Positions 5,230 to 13,089 of a stretch of DNA of 17,717 nucleotides are shown piece by piece. Numbering within the stretch: the first letter of the stretch is position 1; each line of letters opens with the position of its first letter. The notes below the pieces were generated by a model that saw only the letters and a list, made by a program, of their open reading frames with translations, searched no databases and was not told the DNA's origin. Source of the stretch: JAGXFP01 sp039714535. GTDB lineage: Bacteria; Desulfobacterota; Desulfobulbia; Desulfobulbales; JAGXFP01. Where the stretch lies: assembly GCA_039714535.1 (NCBI GenBank), contig JBDLJC010000063.1:1-17717 (forward strand). The letters run 5' to 3'. A program made the translations under genes and the position numbers.

Positions 5230-6186
5230 CTATCGCCCCCAGCCTTTAGTCATTTGAGCTGTTTTTCGGCTACGCAGTTTCGCTTGATTTGGGTTTAAAT
5301 TGTCAGGTGTGTCTATGAACTCAACTTCTGTCTTGCCTGTTTCAAAAATTGTTACTTTGATTGATTTATGCTTTTGTCTGGTTGAGATCATTTTAGGAGT
5401 GTTCTTTTCATTTTTTACAGGATGACCAATGCTGTTATCTTCTTGCGAATATGAACTATCGATATGCTCGTCTCCTGATTTTGCAGACACAATGAAAAGA
5501 TCTGGTTTGCCAGTATAGTCTAGTATTTTTGAACTAAACCCAGATTTATGGCCATGGTGAGAAGCAATAAAGAAATTGATATTTTCAATAAGTTTTTTTC
5601 TAGAATCATTTTCAAAAAATTTTTCCCATCCCTCAACTTCAATATCACCTGGGAATAAGATTTTTTTACCTGCATATTCTAAAACACTTACAAAACTTCT
5701 GTTGTTGATAATTTTTTCATCACTTGAAGATGCCTCTTCAGCCAACTTATATGGTATTTGGAATGATTTAAAACCATCAAAACCCCATTCAGGTTGAGTT
5801 TCGACATCTTCTTTGAATTTCTCCTGAAATTTTTTGAATCGTTTTAATGTGTCAACCTTAGAATCATCCGGTTTTGAATTTTTAATTTTTTGGTCAATGA
5901 ATTTTATTGTCTTTTTATCCCGTAATAATATTTTTGGTTCTTCATATCCCCCCAAACTACCAATATCAGAAAAATGGTCCGCATGTAGATGTGTTACTAC
6001 CATTTTAGATATTCTTCTTTTTTTAAAATACTTTAAAATGGTGCAATATTTTTTACGGATATATTTTACGGGGGAGAAACGCTGCTTACCTCCGACATCT
6101 ATTAAAATCCCATAATCATTAGGGCATTTCACGAAAGCACAGAATCCGTGATCGACATCAAATATTATACATTCGAGTTTCTTCAC
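5230..6186 (-). CDS. ComEC-type metallo-beta-lactamase-fold hydrolase
   Basis: This encodes a 318-aa soluble protein with a full set of MBL-fold metal ligands: H66-x-H68-x-D70-H71 (THLHADH), Asp181 in FPGD, and the S209-H210-H211-G212 motif. GHP around residue 254 is typical of the MBL domain of ComEC/Rec2 DNA-uptake proteins. It has no ComEC membrane domains, so it is a stand-alone member. Family relatives cleave phosphodiesters or nucleic acids; its substrate is unknown. The start is GTG at 6186 with AAAGG 9 nt upstream, about 20 bp inside the cassette boundary. It is the first gene of a two-gene cassette and is followed without a gap by a small membrane protein. A defence or toxin role is plausible but not shown by the sequence. 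Confidence 0.8.
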   Translation of the reverse strand: MKKLECIIFDVDHGFCAFVKCPNDYGILIDVGGKQRFSPVKYIRKKYCTILKYFKKRRISKMVVTHLHADHFSDIGSLGGYEEPKILLRDKKTIKFIDQKIKNSKPDDSKVDTLKRFKKFQEKFKEDVETQPEWGFDGFKSFQIPYKLAEEASSSDEKIINNRSFVSVLEYAGKKILFPGDIEVEGWEKFFENDSRKKLIENINFFIASHHGHKSGFSSKILDYTGKPDLFIVSAKSGDEHIDSSYSQEDNSIGHPVKNEKNTPKMISTRQKHKSIKVTIFETGKTEVEFIDTPDNLNPNQAKLRSRKTAQMTKGWGR

Positions 6187-6205
6187 TTTGAATGGCCTTT
6201 GCGGT

Positions 6206-6296
6206 GGTTAACGATTGAGGTAACTTGCGCCGCGAAGAACCTAACCGCGTCAGCGCCGCAGACGTTCTCGGCGTCAAGTTAACCGACTGGTTCGGT
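6206..6296 (-). repeat. attC site (91 bp)
   Basis: On the minus strand R'' is ACCGAAC, R' is GTTAACC, and the arms are AAC-CAGTCGGTT-AACTTGACGCCG and, in complement, AAC-GATTGAGGT-AACTTG-CGCCG. The 9-nt spacer on both sides and the single extra A on the R'' side match the site at 3019. The terminal region AACGTCTGCGGCGCTGA is shared with the two other inner sites. The R'' box touches the stop codon of the two-TM protein gene. The R' core deviates slightly from GTTRRRY (C in place of the third R). Confidence 0.88.
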
Positions 6297-6592
6297 TACT
6301 CTTTTAGTAAATCCTTTTGTGTTAGATATACGCCCAATAAAGTTATTACCAAGACCATAAACCACTGAAGAAATAGGCGTGTTGTATCTATTTCAACTCC
6401 ATAGGCTATATTTTTTGTTAATGGTGTAGGTGGGGTGATAATTAAATGATAACCTGCTGGCCTAATAGTCTTCACACGCTTGTATTGATTCTCTGCGTCT
6501 ACTCTATGCCTCCATGGAGGATATATACCCATCATTAAAAAAACCAAAATACCAACGACAATAATTTTACGTTGCTTTCTGTTAATTGACAT
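6296..6592 (-). CDS. Small two-TM membrane protein
   Basis: This encodes a 98-aa protein with a membrane segment near the N-terminus (KIIVVGILVFLMMGIY), a loop of about 45 residues with PPW and RPAGYHLIITPP motifs, and a second segment near the C-terminus (FLQWFMVLVITLLGVYL). The loop would face the periplasm if both ends are inside. I have seen this arrangement (PPW, RPAGY, PP, ID-R-L) in short conserved bacterial membrane proteins, but none with a known function. The ATG at 6592 is chosen because GGGA lies 6 nt upstream; an ATG at 6598 is possible. It lies 16 bp after the zinc-ribbon gene in the same cassette. Confidence 0.7.
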   Translation of the reverse strand: MSINRKQRKIIVVGILVFLMMGIYPPWRHRVDAENQYKRVKTIRPAGYHLIITPPTPLTKNIAYGVEIDTTRLFLQWFMVLVITLLGVYLTQKDLLKE

Positions 6593-6608
6593 TTTCATTC
6601 CCAATGAT

Positions 6609-7139
6609 TTAGTTTTCTTCAAACGGTATGCCTGGTTTACCATTTTGACATGCAGGACATTTTCGTTGAAAAATATCTGTTCCATTAGCTCCATATATAT
6701 GACCACACAATAGACATTCTAATTTGTATGCAAGCGCACCGTGATCATTCCCCTGTAGATTCATATGCCCATGATTTTTTTGATTCTTTCTATTGATATA
6801 TCCAATTTGTGTCGTAGTAGTTGTACCGTCTTGATATTTTGTGGCTTTTACAAATAACCGTTTATCATTGACTTTGACATTTTGGGAGCCTATTTGATAG
6901 CCTCTATTTTCCATAATCTGCCGAATCATGTGGCCTATCATTTGTTTTACTCTGTTGACTTTGACATCGGCTCCAAATTCTTCTAATAGTTTTTTTGAAA
7001 TAGCTTCAGCGGCAGTCCTGCCAAGGTCGGTAGCAGTTTCCATTCGGATAATATTGTCTTCCCGATTTAAGAATTTCCATAAATCTTTTCCTAAAGACAG
7101 CTCTGCATAATCAGAAAAATTACCTGCATTGTATTTCAT
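6609..7139 (-). CDS. Zinc-ribbon hypothetical protein, first cassette gene
   Basis: This encodes a 176-aa soluble protein. The N-terminal two thirds are helical and then beta-rich with no motif I know. The C-terminus is a compact zinc ribbon, C142-x2-C145...C161-x2-C164 (CLLCGH and CPACQNG). Around it are YGANGTDIFQRK and a PGIPF tail, a pattern I have seen at the end of several uncharacterised proteins. It may bind nucleic acid through the ribbon, but that is a guess. The start at 7139 is set by an excellent ribosome-binding site (AAAGGAGG, 7 nt spacing). A strong promoter lies just upstream, so this gene and the two-TM gene form the first transcribed unit of the array. Confidence 0.75.
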   Translation of the reverse strand: MKYNAGNFSDYAELSLGKDLWKFLNREDNIIRMETATDLGRTAAEAISKKLLEEFGADVKVNRVKQMIGHMIRQIMENRGYQIGSQNVKVNDKRLFVKATKYQDGTTTTTQIGYINRKNQKNHGHMNLQGNDHGALAYKLECLLCGHIYGANGTDIFQRKCPACQNGKPGIPFEEN

Positions 7140-7183
7140 TAGGACCTCCTTTTGAGTTGTGATTTTGAATCTCAATAGAGGTC

Positions 7184-7212
7184 ATTATTCCACTATAGCT
7201 TGTAAATGTCAA
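7184..7212 (-). promoter_or_regulatory. Strong sigma-70 promoter at the head of the cassette array
   Basis: On the minus strand, TTGACA (7212-7207) is a perfect -35. After 17 bp it is followed by AATAAT (7189-7184), five of six for the -10. Transcription would start near 7176, giving a 5' leader of about 37 nt before the zinc-ribbon gene. It points into the array and is the only strong array-directed promoter I see, so it may serve later cassettes as well. Confidence 0.65.
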
Positions 7213-7599
7213 CAAATAATACCGGTCTTATAGATACTGTATCTGTCTAAAACCGAACATTGTTAATATATGGAAAAAGTCCATGATATCACCTTGTAGA
7301 TTCTAAGGTTTTCCACTTATTCCGATATTAAAGTTAAAATCTGGAAATATATTGTCCACTTTGGCCCCCGGCCTTAATAGCCGGCATCCTTAAAGCAGAT
7401 AAATAGAAAATAGGGGGCAAGTCTGCTCTTGGCTTTTGATAGCCACAATCAACACCCGACACACCTCCCACAATCAGCATCTGCCAGATTAATACCCCAA
7501 ACTAGAGCTCCAACCAATCTAACCGATAAATACTTTCCAGGAAACATTTTGTCAGGAGAAATTCTTAGCGCAATAAAATTCTATACACCACATTCCATT
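7213..7599 (+). other. Gene-free region upstream of the array head
   Basis: I find no credible gene and no integron integrase in this stretch, although an integrase gene and attI would be expected here in a complete integron. Small structures are present: AGATAC/GTATCT (about 7231-7244, possible operator), ATGGA/TCCAT around 7270-7285, and a two-level stem of TTGGCCCCC (7361-7369) with GGGGGCAA (7413-7420) enclosing CCGGC/GCCGG (7368-7372, 7380-7384). It may hold a decayed attI or array edge, but nothing identifies one. Confidence 0.5.
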
Positions 7600-7645
7600 A
7601 AAAACCCAACCCCCCGGTTGAGATAAACTCAATCTAGGGGCTTGG
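7600..7645 (-). terminator. Intrinsic terminator of the gene at 7683-8072
   Basis: On the minus strand, CCAAGCCCC...TTGAG (loop TTTAT) pairs with CTCAA...CCCC/GGGG-TTGG and is followed by G and five T. It lies about 40 bp after the stop of the minus-strand gene. The hairpin has one unpaired A and superficially resembles a very short attC with GTTGGGT at the end. The T run, the small loop and the absence of the AAC-9 nt arm favour a terminator. Confidence 0.55.
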
Positions 7646-7682
7646 CTACACTGCTATTGAGAACTAACTTTCCAACAACCCC

Positions 7683-8072
7683 TTACTTCGGCGACCGAAT
7701 ATCAAACCGCGGCGCTTCCAGCATCCGGCTGATCTCTTCCTTAAGATTTACCTGATCGGGATTATCAACGCTCTGTTCCATTAACTTGGCAAAAAGAGCC
7801 TCCTGTTCCATGGAATGAATGTATTCCTCGGGGGTGCCATCCGCCAACTGGATGTTTATCTTAGCAGCCCGTAAAGACGGGTTTCTGGAGGTAACAATCT
7901 TGGGCATGGATTCGATCAGGTTTAGTTCCAGCAGGATCGACTCATCGATTTCATGAAAATCTTCCCGATAGAAAAAGAGGTCATCGGTCAATAGCTCACC
8001 GATGGGCGCTCCTTCGCCTGACTGCCATTTATAATTGGTGGCATCGATATGTTTCAGGGGTCTCCTTGACAA
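7683..8072 (-). CDS. Hypothetical protein with a non-ATG start
   Basis: This encodes a soluble, acidic, helical protein of up to 129 aa from an unrecognised family (KHIDATNYKW near the N-terminus, APRFDIRSPK at the end). It has no signal peptide, membrane segment or metal motif. The start is unclear: there is no in-frame ATG near the beginning. TTG at 8072 has no ribosome-binding site, while CTG at 8057 has AAGGAG only 4 nt upstream. A CATAAT -10-like box at 8079-8074 would even place the RNA start after the TTG. The gene is divergent from the UMF1 transporter gene and is followed by a terminator. Confidence 0.65.
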   Translation of the reverse strand: MSRRPLKHIDATNYKWQSGEGAPIGELLTDDLFFYREDFHEIDESILLELNLIESMPKIVTSRNPSLRAAKINIQLADGTPEEYIHSMEQEALFAKLMEQSVDNPDQVNLKEEISRMLEAPRFDIRSPK

Positions 8073-8142
8073 TATTATGCAACCGCACTACCAGCCGGTA
8101 TGTTATGATGGGTCATCCCGTAACAACGAACCGGAGTTGGAG

Positions 8143-9435
8143 ATGAACGACAAAGCTATATCGTTAGACCGAAAGGCCCTGTTCGGCTGGACCATGTATG
8201 ACTTTGCCAATTCCGCCTTCACCACCCTGATCGTCACCTTCATCTACGCCACCTATTTCACCAAGGCCATCGCCCCCGACCCAATTATCGGCACCACCCT
8301 CTGGTCCCGGGCCATAACCGTTTCTTCACTGGCGGTCGCGTTGCTTTCACCTTTTCTCGGCGCCATGGCCGACCAGAGCGGCCACCGGAAAAGATACCTG
8401 TTGCTCAGCACCGGCCTGGCGATCTTCTGTGCCTTCATGCTCTACTATCCCCTGCCGGGCCAGGTTATGGCCGCCCTGTTCTGGTTTGTACTGGGCAACA
8501 TCGCCTTCGAAATGGGCAACGTTTTCTATAACGCATTTCTGCCCGAGCTGGCCCCGCCGGAAAAGATCGGTTCCATCTCCGGCATTGGCTGGGGAGTTGG
8601 ATACATCGGCGGTCTGGCTGCCATGATGCTGGCTATGATCACCATGGTCAACCCGGAAACACCCTGGTTTGGACTGAGCAGGGAACTGGGCCAGAACATC
8701 CGCGCGACCAACCTGCTGGTCGCTGTCTGGTTCGCAGTATTCAGTCTGCCGATGTTTTTACAGGTCAAGGAAGGCCGCTCCACTCCGACCACCCCCTTCA
8801 ACCTGTCTACTGTAAGCGCCAGGCTTGCCACGACCTTCAGGGAGATCAGGAAATATCGCCAGATATTTCGCCTGCTCCTGGCTCGGCTGTTCTACAATGA
8901 CGGTCTGATTACCATCTTCGCCTTCGGCGGAATCTATGCAGCCGGCACCTTCAATTTTTCCTTTCAGGAGATCATGACCTTCGGCATCGTCCTCAATCTT
9001 ATGGCCGGCCTGGGCGCCTTCGCCTTCGGCTTCTGCGACGACCGGCTGGGAGGCCGAATGACCGTACTGATCAGTCTGGCCGGCCTGATCGTCGCCTCGA
9101 CCATGGCCCTGACCGCCACCACCAAACCCTGGCTCTGGGCGGCAGGCATCCTGGTGGGGATCTTCGCCGGCCCCAACCAGGCGGCCAGTCGCTCATTGCT
9201 GGGCAGAATGGTCCCCAGAGAGAAGGATAACGAATTCTTCGGCTTCTTTGCCTTTTCCGGCAAATTCACCGCCTTTCTGGGCCCCCTCGCTTTAGGAATT
9301 TTAACGGAACTGTTCCACTCTCAGCGGGTTGGCATGTCGGTAGTTCTCGTCCTCTTCAGCCTCGGCGGACTGCTGCTCCTGCCGGTTGACGAGCAGGAAG
9401 GCATCCGGGCGGCGCTTACCAATAAGGAACGTTAG
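8143..9435 (+). CDS. UMF1-family (Atg22-like) MFS transporter
   Basis: This encodes a 430-aa inner-membrane transporter with about 12 hydrophobic segments. The N-terminal hallmark GW-x2-YDFANSAF (residues 15-26) and the MFS loop motif GAMADQSGHRKR between segments 2 and 3 identify the UMF1 / Atg22-like group. Its substrate is unknown in bacteria; fungal Atg22 exports amino acids from the vacuole. The open frame extends upstream to 8035, but the ATG at 8143 has GGAG at the right distance and begins where family members do. The next gene starts 3 bp after its stop, so the two are translationally coupled. That coupling suggests a link to lipid or acyl metabolism, for example movement of a lipid precursor. 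This is inference. Confidence 0.88.
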   Translation: MNDKAISLDRKALFGWTMYDFANSAFTTLIVTFIYATYFTKAIAPDPIIGTTLWSRAITVSSLAVALLSPFLGAMADQSGHRKRYLLLSTGLAIFCAFMLYYPLPGQVMAALFWFVLGNIAFEMGNVFYNAFLPELAPPEKIGSISGIGWGVGYIGGLAAMMLAMITMVNPETPWFGLSRELGQNIRATNLLVAVWFAVFSLPMFLQVKEGRSTPTTPFNLSTVSARLATTFREIRKYRQIFRLLLARLFYNDGLITIFAFGGIYAAGTFNFSFQEIMTFGIVLNLMAGLGAFAFGFCDDRLGGRMTVLISLAGLIVASTMALTATTKPWLWAAGILVGIFAGPNQAASRSLLGRMVPREKDNEFFGFFAFSGKFTAFLGPLALGILTELFHSQRVGMSVVLVLFSLGGLLLLPVDEQEGIRAALTNKER

Positions 9436-9438
9436 CAG

Positions 9439-12318
9439 ATGACGACAAATCAGAACAAGGCAGACAACGAAACCACCGCCGCCTTGCTGGCGGTGGTCAG
9501 AAAATTGGTTGATGAGGTCCATCCGACCTCCCGCCAACACCTGACTATCTCCCTCGACAGCTCCTTCGACCGGGAACTGGGACTGGACAGTCTGACCAGA
9601 TTGGAACTCCTGGCCCGGGTCGAGAAACTATTCAATGTCTCGCTGCCCGAAAGGGTGCTGGCTGCTGTCGCAACCCCACGTGATTTGCAAAATGCCATCC
9701 AGACCTGTGGACCCGGCCCGGCAGTTACACCTGTAGCTCTTCAACAACCGCTGCCCATTGATAAAAAAGGCGTCCCCCACCCCCATGAAGCCGCCACCCT
9801 GTTCCAGGTCCTGCAACACCATGCCGAGCACAATTCCGACCGACCGCATATCCGCTTGTACAGTGATGCAGACGAGGGTGAAGTCATTACCTACGGTGAC
9901 CTGTGGCAGCAGGCAAGTCGCTTGGCGGCCGGCCTCCAGAGCTTCGGTTTGGCCGCCGGTGAGTCGGTGCTGATCATGTTGCCCACCGGCCGCGACTATT
10001 TCATCTCCTTCGCCGGGGTACTGCTGGCAGGCGGGGTGCCGGTGCCGGTCTATCCGCCAGGCCGACTCAAACAGATCGAGGAGCATCTGCAACGCCACGC
10101 CGCCATCGCGGCCAACAGCCTGACCCGGATAATGATCACCATCCCCGAGGCCATGACCTTTGCCCGCCTCATGCATCAGCAGGTCGAATCATTAAACAAG
10201 GTGGCCACGGTGGCAGAAATGCTGACGGCAGGCCGCGACCGGACCCTGCACCCACCGGTCTTGACCACAAACAGCACCGCCTTTCTCCAGTATACCTCCG
10301 GCAGCACCGGCATGCCCAAGGGCGTGGTCCTCAGCCATGGGAACCTGCTGGCCAATATCCGGGCCATGGGCCGGGCCATCGATATTTCATCCGAGGATGT
10401 CTTCGTCAGCTGGCTGCCCCTTTATCACGATATGGGGCTTATTGGGGCCTGGCTCGGCAGCCTTTATTTCGCCTGCCCGCTGGTCATCATGCCGCCGCTG
10501 ACCTTTCTGGCCCGACCCCTCCGCTGGCTTACGGCCATCAGCCGCTTCGGAGGGACCCTGGCCGCAGCCCCTAACTTCGCCTACGAACTTTGCCTCCACC
10601 GCATCGAAGACAGCGAACTGCAAAACCTTGATCTCAGTTCCTGGCGTTGCGCCTTCAATGGCGCCGAAGCGGTTAGCCCGGCCACCATCCAGAAGTTCAC
10701 CAAGCGCTTTGCCAAATGCGGCTTCAGGGCCAAAGCGGTGATGCCGGTCTACGGTTTGGCCGAATCCTCAGTGGGCCTCGCTTTTCCGCCCCTTGATCGC
10801 CTCCCCCGTTTCGACCGGATCAAACGGAGCGTACTGATGACTGACGGCAGGGCAATAAAAACCACAGAGGCCGACCATACCGATGGTCTGGAACTACCCG
10901 GTTGCGGTTTCCCGCTGCCCGGCCACCAGATCCGAGTCGTTGGCAAGGATGATCGGGAGCTGCCCGACCGCCAGGAAGGGTCTCTCCAGTTCAAAGGGCC
11001 ATCTGCAACGCGGGGCTATTTCCGCAACCCGGAACAGACCGCAGCCCTTTTCCATGGCGACTGGCTTGATTCCGGCGACCGGGGTTACATCAGTGACGGA
11101 GAGATCTTCATCACCGGCCGCAGCAAAGACATCATCATCAAAGCCGGACGCAATATATATCCGGTGGAACTGGAGGAAGCAGTTGGCGCCATTGCCGGGG
11201 TCCGCAAGGGCAACGTGGCAGTTTTCGGGAGCCTCGATCAGGAGACCGGCACCGAACAACTGGTTATCCTGGCTGAGACCCGGATGCGTAAGCCGGAGAG
11301 CCGCGAAAAAATGAGGGTGGACATCAATACCGTCACCGCTGATCTGGTTGGCACTGCCCCGGACCATGTGGTTTTAGCAGTACCGAATACGGTGCTTAAA
11401 ACCTCCAGTGGCAAGATCAGGCGCAAGGCCAGCAAAGGACTCTACGAAAGAGGTTTGGTGGGTAAACCCGCCCGGGCCGTCTGGCTGCAGCTCCTCGTTT
11501 TTTCCCTGGCAAATGTCAAGCCGCAAATAAAACGGGCCGGGCGCGGACTTACAGCCCTGGCCTATGCCGTTTACAGCTGGCTGCTGTTCTGTCTGGCCGC
11601 GCCAGTGGTCTCTCTGGCCATTGGTGTGCTGCCGACCATAAACTCCCGCTGGCAGTTCATCCGGGCCTGCCTGAAACTGTTCTTGACCCTGACCGGTACC
11701 CCGCTGACCGTTGCGGGAAGAGAAAACCTGCCCGACCGGGATACGCCCTGCATCCTGGCCGCCAATCACGCCAGTTATCTGGATAGCATGATCCTGCCCT
11801 TGGCCCTGGCCAGGACATTTGGTTTTATTGCCAAGGGAGAACTGCGCGACAACATATTTCTCCGCTACCTGCTGCCAAGACTGGGCATCGAATTTGTTGA
11901 ACGGTTCAATAAGCAAAAAGGAATAGAAGATTCGCTGCAGTTGACAGCAGTGGCCGAACAGGGCCGGTCGCTGATCTTTTTCCCGGAAGGGACCTTCATG
12001 CGAATGCCGGGGCTGCTGCCCTTCCGAATGGGGGCCTTCGAAACGGCGGCCAAAGCCGGGCTGCCTATTGTCCCAGTAGCCATCCGCGGCAGTAGATCGA
12101 TCCTGCGGGCCGATTCCTGGTTTCCACGGCGGGGGGCAGTCAGGGTGATCATTGGCGAGCCGCTTGAGACCAGGGAAATTCTAGAGCGGACCGGCGGTGA
12201 CCTATGGCAGACCACCGTCGAGTTGCGGAACCGGACCAGGAGCTGGATCCTCGCCCACAGCGGCGAACCGGATCTGGAACATGAACGGTCGCCGCTGCTA
12301 TCCGGCGAACAAAGTTAA
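9439..12318 (+). CDS. Fusion: acyl carrier protein + fatty acyl-AMP ligase + PlsC acyltransferase
   Basis: This encodes a 959-aa three-domain enzyme. Residues about 8-80 form an acyl carrier domain with the phosphopantetheine site Ser51 in LGLDSL. Residues about 115-670 form an adenylate-forming ligase, with P-loop YTSGSTGMPKG at 285-295, YGLAESS, the DSGDRG hinge region near 544-549 and the C-terminal catalytic Lys659 in SSGKIRR. A hydrophobic stretch at about 700-735 is probably membrane-attached. Residues about 750-940 form a PlsC-type acyltransferase with NH777-x4-D782 and FPEGT at 848-852. The protein can plausibly activate a fatty acid, load it on its own carrier domain and transfer it to a lysolipid or glycerol phosphate. 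E. coli Aas does a related job with the domains in the opposite order. It lies in an operon with the UMF1 transporter. Confidence 0.92.
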   Translation: MTTNQNKADNETTAALLAVVRKLVDEVHPTSRQHLTISLDSSFDRELGLDSLTRLELLARVEKLFNVSLPERVLAAVATPRDLQNAIQTCGPGPAVTPVALQQPLPIDKKGVPHPHEAATLFQVLQHHAEHNSDRPHIRLYSDADEGEVITYGDLWQQASRLAAGLQSFGLAAGESVLIMLPTGRDYFISFAGVLLAGGVPVPVYPPGRLKQIEEHLQRHAAIAANSLTRIMITIPEAMTFARLMHQQVESLNKVATVAEMLTAGRDRTLHPPVLTTNSTAFLQYTSGSTGMPKGVVLSHGNLLANIRAMGRAIDISSEDVFVSWLPLYHDMGLIGAWLGSLYFACPLVIMPPLTFLARPLRWLTAISRFGGTLAAAPNFAYELCLHRIEDSELQNLDLSSWRCAFNGAEAVSPATIQKFTKRFAKCGFRAKAVMPVYGLAESSVGLAFPPLDRLPRFDRIKRSVLMTDGRAIKTTEADHTDGLELPGCGFPLPGHQIRVVGKDDRELPDRQEGSLQFKGPSATRGYFRNPEQTAALFHGDWLDSGDRGYISDGEIFITGRSKDIIIKAGRNIYPVELEEAVGAIAGVRKGNVAVFGSLDQETGTEQLVILAETRMRKPESREKMRVDINTVTADLVGTAPDHVVLAVPNTVLKTSSGKIRRKASKGLYERGLVGKPARAVWLQLLVFSLANVKPQIKRAGRGLTALAYAVYSWLLFCLAAPVVSLAIGVLPTINSRWQFIRACLKLFLTLTGTPLTVAGRENLPDRDTPCILAANHASYLDSMILPLALARTFGFIAKGELRDNIFLRYLLPRLGIEFVERFNKQKGIEDSLQLTAVAEQGRSLIFFPEGTFMRMPGLLPFRMGAFETAAKAGLPIVPVAIRGSRSILRADSWFPRRGAVRVIIGEPLETREILERTGGDLWQTTVELRNRTRSWILAHSGEPDLEHERSPLLSGEQS

Positions 12319-12345
12319 AATATCAAAAGCCTGCCCCAACCCATA

Positions 12346-12693
12346 TCAGGATATCTCTTTCCATATTCCACCGACCAGCTCTCCCATGCAGAACCCTGCT
12401 GCAATCGGTACAATAGCGATCCTGATAAATTCTATTTCCGGCCCGACTTTGATGAATAGGAAGACCAGCAAAGCCAGAATTAGGGAGAACACCAGCGCTT
12501 CGCCGACATTTTCGCCCATGGCAAGTCCCAAAGCCCCGCAGACACCACCTGCTGATAGTGAAAGCCAGGCGGGAGACAGTTCGAGCAGATACGTGGCAAA
12601 AGAACAGGAGACGCCGGCAGCCAGGACGACAGCAATAAGATAAACAAAAGGCCCCGGTTCCGGGACTATATATTCGCTTTGACAGGTCATCAT
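12346..12693 (-). CDS. Four-TM hypothetical membrane protein
   Basis: This encodes a 115-aa, strongly hydrophobic protein with about four membrane segments (roughly residues 15-38, 41-62, 65-83 and 88-110). Several are Gly- and Ala-rich (GGVCGALGLAMGENVG, AAGFCMGELVGG). No family is recognised. It is convergent with the acyltransferase fusion (28 bp apart) and divergent from the caspase-like lipoprotein. Adjacent ATG codons at 12693 and 12690 are possible starts and neither has a strong ribosome-binding site. Confidence 0.6.
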   Translation of the reverse strand: MMTCQSEYIVPEPGPFVYLIAVVLAAGVSCSFATYLLELSPAWLSLSAGGVCGALGLAMGENVGEALVFSLILALLVFLFIKVGPEIEFIRIAIVPIAAGFCMGELVGGIWKEIS

Positions 12694-13089
12694 TTTGCCC
12701 AGAGGTCTGTTACCTAATTGATCAAAAACTATCGCGCCTATCTTGTGGAATCCCTGCTGTTCTACAACAAAAGGAGACTATCCCCTTTCCATAAAGTAAG
12801 CACGGATAATAATGAAGTATGGATATCCCCGGCAATCTTTCTCGCCAGACGACATTTCGCCTTTATTTATATCCAAATAGCACTGCCCAATGCATCAAAT
12901 TTCCCAACTTTAATCATACAAAGGATGGCCTCAATCACTCCAGAGGTGTATATTCGAGGTAGATCATGTCCCATGTCCTCAATCCCTAGTGTTTACGCAT
13001 CAGGAAGCAATAAAGTATTTGCGCGCCTGGGCGAAATAAATGTTCGGCTCAGAAATGGTATGAATAATAAGGTAGGAGGAGTAAGAACC
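12694..13089 (+). other. Intergenic region upstream of the caspase-like lipoprotein
   Basis: The reading frame of the downstream gene is open through most of this 396-bp stretch (from 12718). However, the predicted peptide lacks a coherent domain and the only good ribosome-binding site is at 13073-13080. I therefore treat it as untranslated. A TTGATC (12718) to TATCTT pair is a weak promoter candidate. I see no repeat or RNA gene. Confidence 0.5.

Noticed and set aside
7213..7599. Decayed integron integrase or attI
   Set aside because: I looked for an integrase-like frame and a GTTRRRY boundary at the array head and found neither.
7429..7626. 65-aa plus-strand frame
   Set aside because: Proline- and threonine-rich chance-like sequence with no start signal, running into the terminator hairpin.
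7600..7652. Minimal attC with R' GTTGGGT
   Set aside because: The loop is 5 nt, there is no AAC-9 nt arm, and a T run follows the stem, so a terminator is the simpler reading.
8035..8142. N-terminal extension of the UMF1 transporter
   Set aside because: It overlaps the divergent gene, lacks a ribosome-binding site and adds no family sequence; the ATG at 8143 has a good site.
12718..13089. N-terminal extension of the caspase-like protein
   Set aside because: It would bury the signal peptide about 125 residues inside the chain and has no ribosome-binding site.
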